A program made the position numbers and the translations under genes. A DNA stretch of 64,000 bases from Rouxiella sp. WC2420. Its GTDB lineage: Bacteria; Pseudomonadota; Gammaproteobacteria; Enterobacterales; Enterobacteriaceae. Positions within the stretch are counted from its first letter, which is position 1. Every line of letters begins with the position of its first letter. The notes under the pieces are model-generated. The model was given only the letters and a program-made list of their open reading frames with translations, made no database searches and was not told the origin of the DNA. Below are positions 49,208 to 59,050 of the stretch, one piece after another. The stretch lies in contig NZ_CP165628.1 in NCBI RefSeq assembly GCF_041200025.1, forward strand, positions 4,030,001-4,094,000. Reading direction: 5' to 3'.

Positions 49208-51112
49208 ATGAAAATAGATCGTAACCCTTTTCGCGACTATACGGCTGAGTCAGCCCTGTTTGTGCGCCGTGCACTGGTGGCGCTTTTTGGCATTCTGCTA
49301 CTTAGTAGCATACTGATTTACAATCTGTACACTATCCAGGTGGTGCGTTTTGAGGATTATCAAACGCGATCCAACGATAATCGCATCAAGCTGGTTCCCA
49401 TTGCTCCCAGCCGTGGCATTATCTACGACAGAAACGGCACACCGCTGGCGTTAAACCGCACCATCTACCAACTTGAGATGATGCCGGAAAAGGTCGATGA
49501 CATCAGAAATACGCTGATTGCGTTGACGGCGATTGTCGATCTCACCTCTGAAGATATTGATAACTTTTATAAAGAACGCAAGCGCGCTCGGCGCTTCACT
49601 TCGATCCCGGTTAAGGTCGGTTTGAACGAGGTGCAAGTGGCGCGTTTCGCCGTCAATCAATTCAAATTCCCCGGCGTTGAAGTCAAAGGCTATCAGCGCC
49701 GTTACTATCCCTATGGTTCTGCCCTGACACATGTGATTGGTTATGTTTCAAAAATTAACGATCGCGACGTTGAAAGGCTGGACAAAGACGGTATTCTTGC
49801 TAACTACGCCGCCACGCATGACATCGGCAAGCTCGGCATAGAACGCTATTACGAAAGCACGCTGCACGGTAAAACCGGCTATGCCGAGGTTGAAGTCAAC
49901 AATCGCGGCCGAGTGATCCGGCAGCTACACGAAGCGCCACCGCAGGCCGGCAAAGACATTACGTTAACGCTGGACCTGCCGCTGCAGATGTATATCGAGC
50001 AGCTACTCAGTGGCAGCCGCGCGGCGGTAGTGGTGACCGATCCGCGAGATGCCAGCATTCGCGCACTGGTATCTAACCCGAGTTATGATCCGAACCTGTT
50101 TGTTGACGGCATTTCCAGCAAGGAATACAACACGTTGCTGAACGACCCGGATCGTCCGCTTATTAACCGGGCGACCCAGGGGCTTTATCCTCCGGCCTCG
50201 ACGGTCAAGCCGTACATCGCCGTGTCGTCGCTCACAGCAGGGGTTATCAACAAAAATACTTCGCTGTTTGACCCCGGATGGTGGCAACTTCCCGGCTCGG
50301 ACAAACGCTATCGTGACTGGAAACACTGGGGCCACGGCAGATTAAACGTCACCAAAGCGTTGGAAGAGTCTGCTGACACCTTCTTTTATCAGGTGGCCTA
50401 CGACATGGGGATTGATCGCCTGTCGGAGTGGATGAGTAAGTTTGGTTACGGCGAATACACCGGTATCGATCTTTCAGAAGAGCGCAACGGCAATATGCCG
50501 ACTCGCGAATGGAAACTGAAACGCTTTAAAAAGCCTTGGTATCAAGGCGATACCATCCCGGTGGGCATCGGTCAGGGTTACTGGACCGCCACGCCAATTC
50601 AGAATAACAAAGCGCTGACTACGCTTATCAACGACGGTAACGTTAAAACGCCGCACCTGTTGCTCAGTACCCAGGATGGCGCGACGAAAGTGCCTTACCA
50701 ACAGCAGGAAGTGAAACAGATTGGTGATATTCACTCCGGTTACTGGGAACTGGCCAAAGACGGCATGTTCGGGGTGGCAAACCGTTCAAACGGCACGGCA
50801 CGCAAATACTTTATGGATGCGCCATACAAAGCGGCGGCGAAATCCGGTACAGCACAGGTTTATGGCCTGAAAGCCAATGAGACCTATAACGCACATAAAA
50901 TCGCAGAGCATCTGCGTGACCACAAGCTGATGAACGCTTTTGCGCCGTATAACAACCCTACCGTTGCCGTTAACGTAGTGTTGGAAAACGGCGGTATCGG
51001 ACCAGCAGTGGGCACGATTACCCGGCAGATCCTCGACCATATCCTATTGGGCGATAATACGACGACATTACCGGCCGAAGCTCCTGCTCCGCCCGGCATC
51101 GAAGGTGATTAA
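49208..51112 (+). CDS. mrdA: MrdA, penicillin-binding protein 2
   Basis: The 634-residue class B PBP (E. coli 633) has one N-terminal membrane segment (about residues 20-42), a dimerisation/pedestal domain and the transpeptidase domain. The SxxK motif is ASTVKPY with the active Ser331, SxN lies in EESADTFF, and KSGT in AKSGTAQVYG. It crosslinks peptidoglycan for cell elongation with RodA, encoded six bases downstream. Confidence 0.97.
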   Translation: MKIDRNPFRDYTAESALFVRRALVALFGILLLSSILIYNLYTIQVVRFEDYQTRSNDNRIKLVPIAPSRGIIYDRNGTPLALNRTIYQLEMMPEKVDDIRNTLIALTAIVDLTSEDIDNFYKERKRARRFTSIPVKVGLNEVQVARFAVNQFKFPGVEVKGYQRRYYPYGSALTHVIGYVSKINDRDVERLDKDGILANYAATHDIGKLGIERYYESTLHGKTGYAEVEVNNRGRVIRQLHEAPPQAGKDITLTLDLPLQMYIEQLLSGSRAAVVVTDPRDASIRALVSNPSYDPNLFVDGISSKEYNTLLNDPDRPLINRATQGLYPPASTVKPYIAVSSLTAGVINKNTSLFDPGWWQLPGSDKRYRDWKHWGHGRLNVTKALEESADTFFYQVAYDMGIDRLSEWMSKFGYGEYTGIDLSEERNGNMPTREWKLKRFKKPWYQGDTIPVGIGQGYWTATPIQNNKALTTLINDGNVKTPHLLLSTQDGATKVPYQQQEVKQIGDIHSGYWELAKDGMFGVANRSNGTARKYFMDAPYKAAAKSGTAQVYGLKANETYNAHKIAEHLRDHKLMNAFAPYNNPTVAVNVVLENGGIGPAVGTITRQILDHILLGDNTTTLPAEAPAPPGIEGD

Positions 51113-51118
51113 CGTAGA

Positions 51119-52231
51119 ATGACTGAAAGCCAAAAACAAGGGTCGCTGTGGCACAAGATGCACATCGACATTACTATGCTGTTGATTGTACTGGCCTTGC
51201 TGGCCTATAGCGCTTTCGTTATCTGGAGCGCCAGCGGTCAGGACGTCGGCATGATGGAACGCAAACTTGCCCAGATTGCCGGGGGTCTGGTGATCATGCT
51301 GGTTATGGCGCAGGTTCCGCCTCGGGTTTATGAAAGCTGGGCGCCGTACCTGTATATTTTTTGCATCTTCCTGTTGGTATTGGTTGATGTCTTTGGACAG
51401 GTCAGTAAAGGCGCACAGCGCTGGCTGGATCTTGGCTTCGTGCGTTTCCAGCCCTCGGAGCTGGCTAAAATCGCCGTTCCGCTGATGGTGGCGCGCTTTA
51501 TCAACCGTGATATCTGCCCGCCGTCGTTAAAAAATACCGCAATCGCGCTGGTGCTGGTGTTTGTTCCGACGCTGCTGGTTGCCGCACAGCCTGACCTCGG
51601 TACGGCGATACTGATTGCCGCATCCGGTATTTTCGTGCTGTTCCTGTCCGGCATGAGCTGGAAACTGATTGCCTGTGCTGCGGTATTGGTTGCCGCCTTT
51701 ATTCCGATTCTATGGTTCTTCCTGATGCACGACTATCAGCGAGACCGCGTGATGATGCTGCTCAACCCGGAAAGTGACCCGCTCGGAGCCGGTTATCATA
51801 TTATTCAGTCAAAAATTGCCATCGGTTCAGGCGGTTTTTCCGGTAAAGGTTGGCTGCACGGTACTCAGTCCCAGCTTGAGTTCCTGCCCGAACGCCACAC
51901 CGACTTTATCTTCGCCGTATTGGCCGAGGAGCTAGGCCTGCAAGGCGTACTGGTGCTGCTGGCGCTCTATCTGGGCCTGATCACTCGTGGTCTGGTGATC
52001 GCCGCCAAAGCACAAACGACTTTCGGCCGAGTGATGTCGGGAGGGTTGATGCTGATATTCTTTGTTTATGTCTTCGTTAACATAGGCATGGTGAGTGGTA
52101 TAGTGCCGGTAGTCGGGGTGCCTTTGCCTTTGGTAAGTTATGGTGGGTCAGCGCTAATCGTGCTAATGGCTGGGTTTGGTATCGTCATGTCGATACATAC
52201 TCATCGAAAAATGTTATCAAAAAATCTATAG
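51119..52231 (+). CDS. mrdB: MrdB/RodA, SEDS-family peptidoglycan glycosyltransferase
   Basis: This 370-residue polytopic protein has about ten membrane segments. SEDS signatures are [30 protein letters not shown], the catalytic-Asp region [19 protein letters not shown] and [14 protein letters not shown]. It polymerises lipid II together with PBP2 in the elongasome. Confidence 0.97.
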   Translation: MTESQKQGSLWHKMHIDITMLLIVLALLAYSAFVIWSASGQDVGMMERKLAQIAGGLVIMLVMAQVPPRVYESWAPYLYIFCIFLLVLVDVFGQVSKGAQRWLDLGFVRFQPSELAKIAVPLMVARFINRDICPPSLKNTAIALVLVFVPTLLVAAQPDLGTAILIAASGIFVLFLSGMSWKLIACAAVLVAAFIPILWFFLMHDYQRDRVMMLLNPESDPLGAGYHIIQSKIAIGSGGFSGKGWLHGTQSQLEFLPERHTDFIFAVLAEELGLQGVLVLLALYLGLITRGLVIAAKAQTTFGRVMSGGLMLIFFVYVFVNIGMVSGIVPVVGVPLPLVSYGGSALIVLMAGFGIVMSIHTHRKMLSKNL

Positions 52232-52240
52232 GGGTGAGCA

Positions 52241-53398
52241 ATGCGCAAGGAGTGGGTAGGGGCGATTATCGCCGGGCTGTTATTGAGTGCCTGTAGTTCT
52301 CCAGACAACCAACCGCAGCAGGCCGCACCAGAGCCCGCCTACAACGGTCCGGTAGTTGAGATTGGCGGTGCCGATCCCGTCTATGAACCGTTGAACGCGA
52401 ATGCCAACAACGATTACAGCGCCAACGGTAACAGCTACAAAATCATCAAGGATGCTTCGCGCTTTACCCAGACCGGCACCGCAACCTGGTATGGCAACGA
52501 AGCCGGCAGCAATGTTACAGCCAGCGGCGAAGAGTTTGACCCATCGGCAATGACCGCGGCACACCCGACGCTGCCAATCCCGAGCTACGTGCGCGTTACC
52601 AACATGGCCAATGGCCGTATGCTTGTCGTGCGCATCAACGATCGCGGCCCGTTCACTCCCGGCAAAATCATTGACTTGTCACAGGCAGCATTTGAGCGAT
52701 TGAATCTGACCAACAGCACCCGCGTCAAACTCGACATTATCAACGTCGCGCCTGACGGCACGATGTCTGGCCCCGGCACCATCGGGACGACTGTTGCCAA
52801 ACAAACCTATGCCCTGCCCGCTCGTCCGAGTCTGGGTGCAACAGGTTTAGGCACGCCGACGCAGTCAGCTCCTCCGGCTATCGGTGCGGCTGTTCGCCCG
52901 ATCGATAACAGTACGCTGAATACACAAGATGATTCATCCGGTGGCGACAGCGCGCAAGGTACCACCGCTGCAACCGGCGGTAGCAGCTTCCTGGGAGCGC
53001 CGAAACCGTTGCCATCAGGTGTGCTGGAAAGTAGCGAACCGGCTGCGGTTGCCGATGATTCTGCAGCAGATTCGGGCTCTTCCTCCACGGCTGTTGCAGC
53101 CGCGGCTCCGGTAGTTGCAGCACCCGCGGTGACTCGCCCCGCGACTCGCCAGTCTGCGCCGGTTTCCGGCGGTAATTACATGGTACAGGTAGGCGCGTTG
53201 AGCAATCCGCAAAATGCAGAGCTGTGGCAGAAAAGCCTGAGCAAACGTTTTGGCGTGCCGGGAAAAGTACAGCCTAACGGCAGCACCTATCGCGTACAGT
53301 TAGGGCCGTTTACTCGCCAGCAGGCCGCCCAGTTCCAGCAGCGCCTGTCGAGCGAAGCCCAGCAGCAGTCGTTTGTAGTTTCAGCTTCGGCGATGTAA
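52241..53398 (+). CDS. rlpA: RlpA, septal-ring lytic transglycosylase lipoprotein
   Basis: The 385-residue protein has a lipoprotein signal ending LLLSACSS (Cys at about 18). A double-psi beta-barrel domain spans roughly residues 80-170 (GTATWYGNEAGSN, RITVN-type loop VRINDRGPFTPGKIIDLS). A long Ala/Ser/Pro-rich linker follows, then a C-terminal SPOR domain (NYMVQVGALSNPQNAELW). SPOR binds denuded septal glycan. In Pseudomonas RlpA cleaves such strands; in E. coli activity is unclear. It is followed by the tandem repeat array rather than directly by dacA. Confidence 0.95.
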   Translation: MRKEWVGAIIAGLLLSACSSPDNQPQQAAPEPAYNGPVVEIGGADPVYEPLNANANNDYSANGNSYKIIKDASRFTQTGTATWYGNEAGSNVTASGEEFDPSAMTAAHPTLPIPSYVRVTNMANGRMLVVRINDRGPFTPGKIIDLSQAAFERLNLTNSTRVKLDIINVAPDGTMSGPGTIGTTVAKQTYALPARPSLGATGLGTPTQSAPPAIGAAVRPIDNSTLNTQDDSSGGDSAQGTTAATGGSSFLGAPKPLPSGVLESSEPAAVADDSAADSGSSSTAVAAAAPVVAAPAVTRPATRQSAPVSGGNYMVQVGALSNPQNAELWQKSLSKRFGVPGKVQPNGSTYRVQLGPFTRQQAAQFQQRLSSEAQQQSFVVSASAM

Positions 53399-53458
53399 AA
53401 AAGAAAGTAGCGGGACTTTAGCGCCAAAAACAACAGCCCTCATAAAAGTTGGGTGCAG

Positions 53459-53933
53459 CCCACAAAGTTATTGGTGCTGTGGCAAGGCGGCCAGCGGGTT
53501 TATCCGATGAGCTTACACAGGTAAGTGATTCGGATAAATTCGAACAGCCAACGCAGTCACGGTGCCAAGAACATAAAGCCCACAAAGTTATTGGTGCTGT
53601 GGCCAGGTGGCCAGCGGGTTTATCCGATGAGCTTACACAGGTAAGTGATTCGGCTAAATTCGCGCAGCCAACACAGTCACGGTGCCAAGAACATAAAGCC
53701 CACAAAGTTATTGGTGCTGTGGCAAGGCGGCCAGCGGATTTATCCGATGAGCTTACACAGGTAAGTGATTCGGCTAAATTCGAACAGCCAACGCAGTCAC
53801 GGTGCCAAGAACATAAAGCCCACAACGTTATTGGTGCCGTGGCAAGGCGGCCAGCGGATTTATCCGATGAGCTTACACAGGTAAGTGATTCGGCAAAATT
53901 CGCGCAGCCAACGCAGTCACGGTGCCAAGAACG
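53459..53933. repeat. Array of four tandem ERIC-like repeats, period 120 bp
   Basis: Four units start at about 53459, 53579, 53699 and 53819, each beginning CCCACAAAGTTATTGG (the fourth CCCACAACGTTATTGG) and differing from each other at only a few positions. Each has the ERIC plan: outer inverted ends TTGGTGCTGTG and CACGGTGCCAA, and an inner palindrome TATCCGATGAGCTTACAC / GTAAGTGATTCGG equivalent to the ERIC core. The sequence is diverged from the classical ERIC at 42361. Because 120 is a multiple of three, long open frames run through the array on both strands; I treat these as artefacts. Confidence 0.9.
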
Positions 53934-54062
53934 AAGTGGGTAACCGGTTGTAAAATTCAGTAAATTACCGCAACCCCACGTATTGCCAGATGTCTGATTG
54001 TGTCTGTTCTGCTATAGTGTGGCACGTTTTTAATTTACCCTACGGATGTTGTTGTCTCAATC
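53934..54062 (+). promoter_or_regulatory. dacA promoter region
   Basis: This region lies between the repeat array and dacA. A plausible -10 is CTATAGT around 54012-54018. No gene is seen. Confidence 0.45.
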
Positions 54063-55274
54063 ATGAAACTTGCTACTCCTTCTCGTTTAGTCAAGGGCAT
54101 TGCGCTTGGCACCGTCATTTCTCTAAGCTCAGCGTCTGCCGCCTTTGCTGACGATATTAATCTGAAGACGATGATCCCTGGCGTTCCGCAAATCGATGCC
54201 GAAGCCTACGTTCTGATTGACTACAACTCAGGCAAAGTTCTTGCCGAAATGAACGCCGATGCCCGTCGCGATCCTGCCAGCCTGACCAAGATGATGACCA
54301 GCTATGTCATCGGGCAAGCCATTAAATCAGGAAAAATCACTCCCAGTGACGTGGTTACCGTAGGTAAAGACGCCTGGGCGACTGGCAATCCGGTGTTCAA
54401 AGGCTCATCTCTGATGTTCCTCAAGCCTGGCGATCGCGTACCGGTTTCCGAGCTTAACCGCGGCATTATTCTGCAATCAGGCAATGATGCCTGTGTCGCG
54501 ATGGCCGATTATGTCGCGGGCAGCCAAGACGCCTTTGTTGGCCTGATGAACAACTACGTGAATGCGTTGGGTCTGAAAAACACTCATTTTGGCACCGTTC
54601 ACGGCCTTGACGCAGAAGGTCAATACAGCTCGGCGCGCGACATGGCGTTGATTGGCCAGGCGCTGATCCGCGACGTGCCTGAAGAGTATGCAACCTATAA
54701 AGAGAAAGAGTTTACTTTCAACAATATCCGCCAGATGAACCGCAACGGTCTGCTGTGGGATTCCAGCCTGCAAGTTGACGGTATTAAAACCGGTCACACT
54801 GAATCTGCCGGTTATAACCTGGTTGCCTCTGCCACTGAAGGTCAGATGCGTTTGATCTCTGCAGTAATGGGGGGTCACACCTACAAAGGTCGTGAAGTCG
54901 AGAGTAAAAAACTGCTGACTTGGGGCTTCCGCTTCTTTGAAACTGTTGCACCGCTGAAAGCCGGGAAAGATTTCGCTTCCGAGCCAGTCTGGTTTGGCAA
55001 TACCGATCGCGTAGAGTTGGGCGTAGATAAAGACGCTTACCTGACTATCCCACGCGGTCGGATGAAAGATCTGAAAGCCAGCTATGTGCTTAATAACACT
55101 GAGCTGCATGCACCATTGTTGAAGAATCAGGTAGTTGGCTCGATTAACTTCCAGCTTGATGGCAAAACTATCGACCAACGCCCGCTGGTAGTGTTGAACG
55201 AAGTCAAAGAAGGTGGCTTCGTCAGCCGCATCGTGGATTATATTAAACTGATGTTCCATCATTGGTTTGGCTAA
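54063..55274 (+). CDS. dacA: DacA, penicillin-binding protein 5 (D-Ala-D-Ala carboxypeptidase)
   Basis: The 403-residue protein equals E. coli PBP5. A signal peptide ends near residue 29 (SSASAAFA, then DDI). The SxxK motif PASLTKMM has active Ser73, SxN is QSGNDAC, and KTG is [12 protein letters not shown]-terminal beta domain and an amphipathic anchor helix ([18 protein letters not shown]) hold it to the inner membrane. It trims pentapeptides. Confidence 0.97.
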   Translation: MKLATPSRLVKGIALGTVISLSSASAAFADDINLKTMIPGVPQIDAEAYVLIDYNSGKVLAEMNADARRDPASLTKMMTSYVIGQAIKSGKITPSDVVTVGKDAWATGNPVFKGSSLMFLKPGDRVPVSELNRGIILQSGNDACVAMADYVAGSQDAFVGLMNNYVNALGLKNTHFGTVHGLDAEGQYSSARDMALIGQALIRDVPEEYATYKEKEFTFNNIRQMNRNGLLWDSSLQVDGIKTGHTESAGYNLVASATEGQMRLISAVMGGHTYKGREVESKKLLTWGFRFFETVAPLKAGKDFASEPVWFGNTDRVELGVDKDAYLTIPRGRMKDLKASYVLNNTELHAPLLKNQVVGSINFQLDGKTIDQRPLVVLNEVKEGGFVSRIVDYIKLMFHHWFG

Positions 55275-55336
55275 AACCCTGCTAATGGGGTTGAAAATGT
55301 GCGCTTTAACCCCACATGAATAGTATATAATTCTAC

Positions 55337-55372
55337 TCACAACTCCCGCTTTGTCGGGAGTTGTGATTTATA
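55337..55372 (+). terminator. Stem-loop downstream of dacA
   Basis: TCACAACTCCCG pairs perfectly with CGGGAGTTGTGA around CTTTGT. The T run after it is short (TTTATA), so termination is likely but may be leaky into ybeD. Confidence 0.65.
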
Positions 55373-55405
55373 CATTTTAATAGCAGTAACTACGCGGGAG
55401 TGCAC

Positions 55406-55669
55406 ATGAAAACCAAACTTAACGAACTGCTCGAATTCCCCTGCTCATTCACTTATAAAGTGATGGGTCTGGCGCAGCCCGAGTTGGTTGACCAGGTTGT
55501 GGAAGTCGTGCAACGTCACGCGCCTGGCGATTACAACCCGCAGGTGAAGCCAAGCAGCAAAGGCAACTACCATTCAGTTTCAATTACCATCACGGCAACG
55601 CATATCGATCAGGTAGAAACCCTGTATGATGAGCTGGGAAACATTGAAATTGTACGTATGGTTCTCTAA
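55406..55669 (+). CDS. ybeD: YbeD, DUF493 family protein
   Basis: The 87-residue protein equals E. coli YbeD in length with near identity ([31 protein letters not shown]). It has a small ACT-like alpha/beta fold, possibly regulating lipoate metabolism or a ligand-binding function; no reaction is known. The ATG at 55406 aligns with the family. Confidence 0.95.
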   Translation: MKTKLNELLEFPCSFTYKVMGLAQPELVDQVVEVVQRHAPGDYNPQVKPSSKGNYHSVSITITATHIDQVETLYDELGNIEIVRMVL

Positions 55670-55740
55670 AGATTAGAGAACATGAGTCAGCGTAGCGCAT
55701 CGCGTTACGCTGATTTTCTTTATATTGCCCTATTCTCAGA

Positions 55741-56433
55741 ATGACGATGACTGCCGTGCAACGAGAAAAACTGCAACAACGTATTACCCTCCGCCAGCTT
55801 GGCCTGCAATCTTATGAACCCGTTTCGCATGCCATGCACGTCTTTACCGATCGCCGTACTCCCGAAACCCAGGATGAAATCTGGCTGGTTGAGCACCCAA
55901 AAGTTTTTACTCAGGGTCAGGCCGGTAAAGCAGAACACGTGCTTTTCCCCGGCGATATTCCGGTTGTGCAAAGCGATCGTGGCGGCCAGGTCACCTATCA
56001 CGGGCCAGGTCAGCAGGTCATGTACGTGATGATTGATATCAAACGCAGAAAAATCGGCGTACGTCAGTTGGTCACCGCCATTGAACAAACCGTGGTCGAT
56101 ACCCTGGCCCATTTCAACATCGATGCTTACCCGAAAGCCGATGCGCCAGGCGTTTACGTCGACGGTAAAAAAATCTGCTCGCTGGGTTTACGCATCCGTA
56201 AAGGTTGCTCGTTGCACGGGCTGGCTCTGAATATTGATATGGACTTAGAACCTTTCCAGCGCATTAATCCCTGTGGCTATGCCGGACTGCAAATGACGCA
56301 GGCGAGCCTAGAAAAACCAGGGCTTACGCTGGATGAGGTGATGCCAGTATTAGTTAAAGCATTTAACAAGCAGCTGGGTTATCACCAGGTAGATTATTCG
56401 TTCGGATTACCGACAGAAAATGCGACTGAGTAA
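55741..56433 (+). CDS. lipB: LipB, octanoyl-ACP:protein octanoyltransferase
   Basis: The 230-residue protein contains the LipB hallmarks [16 protein letters not shown], the catalytic Lys in [13 protein letters not shown] (with LHGLALN) and the acyl-thioester Cys178 in NPCGYAG. It transfers octanoate from ACP to lipoyl domains; LipA then inserts sulfur. Its start has no strong ribosome-binding site, and about nine residues precede the E. coli N-terminus; GTG 55756 is an alternative. The next gene lies on the opposite strand. Confidence 0.95.
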   Translation: MTMTAVQREKLQQRITLRQLGLQSYEPVSHAMHVFTDRRTPETQDEIWLVEHPKVFTQGQAGKAEHVLFPGDIPVVQSDRGGQVTYHGPGQQVMYVMIDIKRRKIGVRQLVTAIEQTVVDTLAHFNIDAYPKADAPGVYVDGKKICSLGLRIRKGCSLHGLALNIDMDLEPFQRINPCGYAGLQMTQASLEKPGLTLDEVMPVLVKAFNKQLGYHQVDYSFGLPTENATE

Positions 56434-56520
56434 AACCGTTTAATATCCAACTATATAATTTTTAATTACGTAGTTGGGTATTTATTCGCACAATATTAAA
56501 TAGCGAAAATATAAACTTCA

Positions 56521-57375
56521 TTATAAATGGTCGACACTATCATATTTATATTTTTTCCTCATAGCATGCCTAATCTCGGAAAAGGTTATGGGGTAAATTT
56601 CATCAGATTGATTAAAAGCCTGAATATTACTATTTGTGTACCTTTCACGTTTTATTTGCGCATCCCGCATAATATCAGAATAGCCTCTTTGGTTGACATA
56701 ATAGTTCATAAAACTCACGCCTGAGAGTTTAGAACTATTACTATTAGCCCAATCAAGTCCCAATTTAGAGGTTTTTCTAAAAAATGCATTTATAAATGCA
56801 TTTGTTACATGATCTACAGATCTCCGTCTTATGTGTTGGTGATCGTATATCAGCTTGCGCATTACTTTGTGTCCATATTTATTGCTGCTTTTGAATGCTG
56901 TTTTTAAATTATCGAAAATCATTTCATAGTTATTTGTATTTAAACCATTAATTCCCATATTAGTAGAATCAGTATTTTTCCCTAAAAAATCTAACACAGT
57001 TTTGTCCATACGAGAAAAACTTAAATAATCATAATTCTTTTTAAGAAAGCTAGACCAACTCTTTAAAAGATCTGTAGCTTCTACTAGGGTGAGCCATCGG
57101 TATTCTTGCATAAGATCGGTAGCATTTATCGCTCCAACATTAATACCTTTTTTTAAATCATCGATTATGTTGGTTGTCATAAGTTTATCTGGTGACAAGC
57201 CCAAACTAGCATTTAAATTATCTATTCTAATCCATCTGAGATTATTAAGGTTTCCGTGCTGATTTTTATATTTATGTTCATAATCTCCCCTGGCTGCTTC
57301 CATACCATAAAACAATTTTATCGGTTTAGCTTGTGCAGATGTGCTCGCTGATGGCATTGATTTATTTTTATACAT
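56521..57375 (-). CDS. Unrecognised AT-rich orphan gene between lipB and lipA
   Basis: I do not recognise this 284-residue protein. Its base composition is far more AT-rich than any neighbour, and it lies on the opposite strand in the place where E. coli has ybeF, so it was probably acquired. There is no signal peptide or membrane segment. The N-terminus is Ser/Thr/Ala-rich and hydrophilic (KSMPSASTSAQAKPIK), the kind of start seen in type III-secreted effectors, but this is only suggestive. The middle is mixed helical; the C-terminal third has VTNAFINAFFRKTSKLGLDW and ends with YPITFSEIRHAMRKKYKY, which looks like a conserved domain tail. No catalytic motif is evident. ATG 57375 has weak GTGAG upstream; ATG 57357 is possible. 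It could be an effector, toxin or remnant of a prophage cargo gene. Confidence 0.7.
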   Translation of the reverse strand: MYKNKSMPSASTSAQAKPIKLFYGMEAARGDYEHKYKNQHGNLNNLRWIRIDNLNASLGLSPDKLMTTNIIDDLKKGINVGAINATDLMQEYRWLTLVEATDLLKSWSSFLKKNYDYLSFSRMDKTVLDFLGKNTDSTNMGINGLNTNNYEMIFDNLKTAFKSSNKYGHKVMRKLIYDHQHIRRRSVDHVTNAFINAFFRKTSKLGLDWANSNSSKLSGVSFMNYYVNQRGYSDIMRDAQIKRERYTNSNIQAFNQSDEIYPITFSEIRHAMRKKYKYDSVDHL

Positions 57376-57868
57376 GATGAACTCACGGTTTCTATAAGAG
57401 GATTACTTACCCCATTATTGCAGCGCTATCGACTATAAAATAAGTGGAAAAACACCACTTACAGCATAGGCTTACCGTTTTTAGGGCAGCTTTGCTGTCG
57501 GTGGCGTAGCTATTGGTATAAGTGGGACGCTAAACGGCTCTGCCTACGCCCCTACTCTCACTCTTTTGCCTCTCGTTGCGCCGACTCAGCCCAACGTCAG
57601 CGTTTTAAGCGGCCCGAGTACGGAGAAAATACTCGCCGATTTCGCAATCGTAACCTTAAAATAACCTCATGAATTATAAGTAAATTTATAAAATTAATAA
57701 TTTTTCAACAAATAAATAACATAATTTCGCGCTTTATCTTCGTGAGAGGGCTGAATGCAGCCCCGCTTCAATGATATAATTTCTAGCAATTTTTTAATGA
57801 AGCAGCTAGTTCATTGAATGTCATAAAAAATCTCGCCTGCGAGAGACGAAACTGGAAACTGCAAGATT
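57376..57868. other. Intergenic region between the orphan gene and lipA
   Basis: This 493-base stretch has three parts. An AT-rich flank includes the small hairpin AAGTGG/CCACTT near 57442-57461. A GC-richer block (57480-57650) has no start codon but one open frame. A second AT-rich part leads to lipA. The lipA promoter must be here, but no clear -35/-10 was chosen. The patchy composition looks like a junction of acquired and native DNA. Confidence 0.5.
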
Positions 57869-58834
57869 ATGAGTAAACCGATCCAAATGGAACGCGGCGT
57901 CAAATACCGCGATGCTGATAAGATGGCGTTAATCCCGGTGAAAACCGTGGTCACAGACCGGCAGGAAATGCTTCGCAAACCGGCCTGGCTGAAAATTAAA
58001 CTTCCTGCCGACTCCTCTCGTATTCAGGGCATTAAAGCGGCATTGCGCAAGAATGGTCTGCACTCCGTTTGTGAAGAGGCCGCGTGCCCTAACCTTTCAG
58101 AATGCTTTAACCACGGTACCGCAACCTTTATGATCCTCGGCGCTATCTGTACTCGCCGTTGCCCATTCTGTGACGTTGCCCATGGCCGCCCTATCGCCCC
58201 TGACACCAATGAACCTGGCAAACTGGCGCAAACCATTGCCGATATGGGCCTGCGCTACGTGGTTATCACCTCGGTTGACCGCGACGACCTGCGCGACGGC
58301 GGTGCTCAGCACTTTGCCGACTGTATCAGTGCTATCCGCGAGAAGAATCCGACCATCAAGATTGAAACGCTGGTTCCCGACTTCCGTGGACGTATGGATC
58401 GCGCTCTGGAAATTCTTAACGAAACTCCGCCAGACGTGTTCAACCATAATCTCGAAAACGTGCCGCGTGTTTATCGCCAGGTTCGTCCCGGTGCCAACTA
58501 TGAGTGGTCACTGAAGCTGCTTGAACGTTTCAAAGAAGCGCATCCTGAAGTACCGACCAAGTCAGGTTTAATGGTGGGTCTGGGCGAAACTAATGAAGAA
58601 ATTCTTGAGGTTATGCGTGACCTGCGTCGTCACGGTGTGACCATGCTAACGCTAGGACAATACCTGCAGCCTAGCCGTCACCACCTGCCGGTTCAGCGTT
58701 ACGTCAGTCCTGATGAGTTTGAATATATGAAAGAAGAAGCGCTGGCGATGGGCTTTACCCACGCCGCCTGCGGACCTTTCGTTCGTTCCTCTTATCACGC
58801 CGACCTGCAGGCCAAAGGCATCGAAGTTAAGTGA
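57869..58834 (+). CDS. lipA: LipA, lipoyl synthase
   Basis: The 321-residue radical SAM enzyme has the same length as E. coli LipA. The auxiliary cluster motif [12 protein letters not shown] starts at Cys68 and the radical SAM motif is CTRRCPFC. The C-terminal RSSYHAD carries the Arg-Ser-Ser cluster ligand. It inserts two sulfur atoms into protein-bound octanoyl groups made by LipB. It is flanked on both sides by acquired-looking DNA. Confidence 0.97.
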   Translation: MSKPIQMERGVKYRDADKMALIPVKTVVTDRQEMLRKPAWLKIKLPADSSRIQGIKAALRKNGLHSVCEEAACPNLSECFNHGTATFMILGAICTRRCPFCDVAHGRPIAPDTNEPGKLAQTIADMGLRYVVITSVDRDDLRDGGAQHFADCISAIREKNPTIKIETLVPDFRGRMDRALEILNETPPDVFNHNLENVPRVYRQVRPGANYEWSLKLLERFKEAHPEVPTKSGLMVGLGETNEEILEVMRDLRRHGVTMLTLGQYLQPSRHHLPVQRYVSPDEFEYMKEEALAMGFTHAACGPFVRSSYHADLQAKGIEVK

Positions 58835-58858
58835 TTCGTTAATTAATCATCGAGCCTG

Positions 58859-58892
58859 CATAAAAAAAGCTGCTTATCAAAGCAGCTTTTCC
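58859..58892 (+). terminator. lipA terminator; left copy of a 32-bp direct repeat
   Basis: The hairpin GCTGCTT / AAGCAGC with loop ATCA is bounded by A7 and T4. Positions 58859-58890 are identical to 59872-59903. It ends lipA. Confidence 0.88.
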
Positions 58893-59050
58893 ATTTAGAC
58901 TTCAATAATTCCAAACAATCAAATTACATTAACTCACTGCACTAGCCCATTTCCAGCTCAATATTAATCATGTGAACTCACGCCAGTTAAATTAATAAAG
59001 TACTGATACACTAACGCCCTCACCATTAATTAGAAAGGATACTAATTATA

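Noticed and set aside
53459-53933. Possible CRISPR-like array
   Set aside because: The 120-bp units are repeated over their whole length, with no unique spacers and no cas genes nearby. The units have ERIC architecture.
53418-53943. Long open frames of 135 and 164 codons with internal 40-residue repeats on both strands
   Set aside because: They run through the tandem ERIC-like array. The 120-bp period is a multiple of three, which keeps any stop-free frame open. There is no ribosome-binding site and the unit is a known non-coding repeat type.
55283-55318. TGGGGTT/AACCCCA stem after dacA
   Set aside because: It has a long loop and no T run; the nearby perfect stem at 55337 is the better candidate.
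56521-57375. ADP-ribosyltransferase reading of the orphan gene (FYG near the N-terminus)
   Set aside because: No matching Ser-Thr-Ser and Glu-x-Glu motifs at suitable positions were seen.
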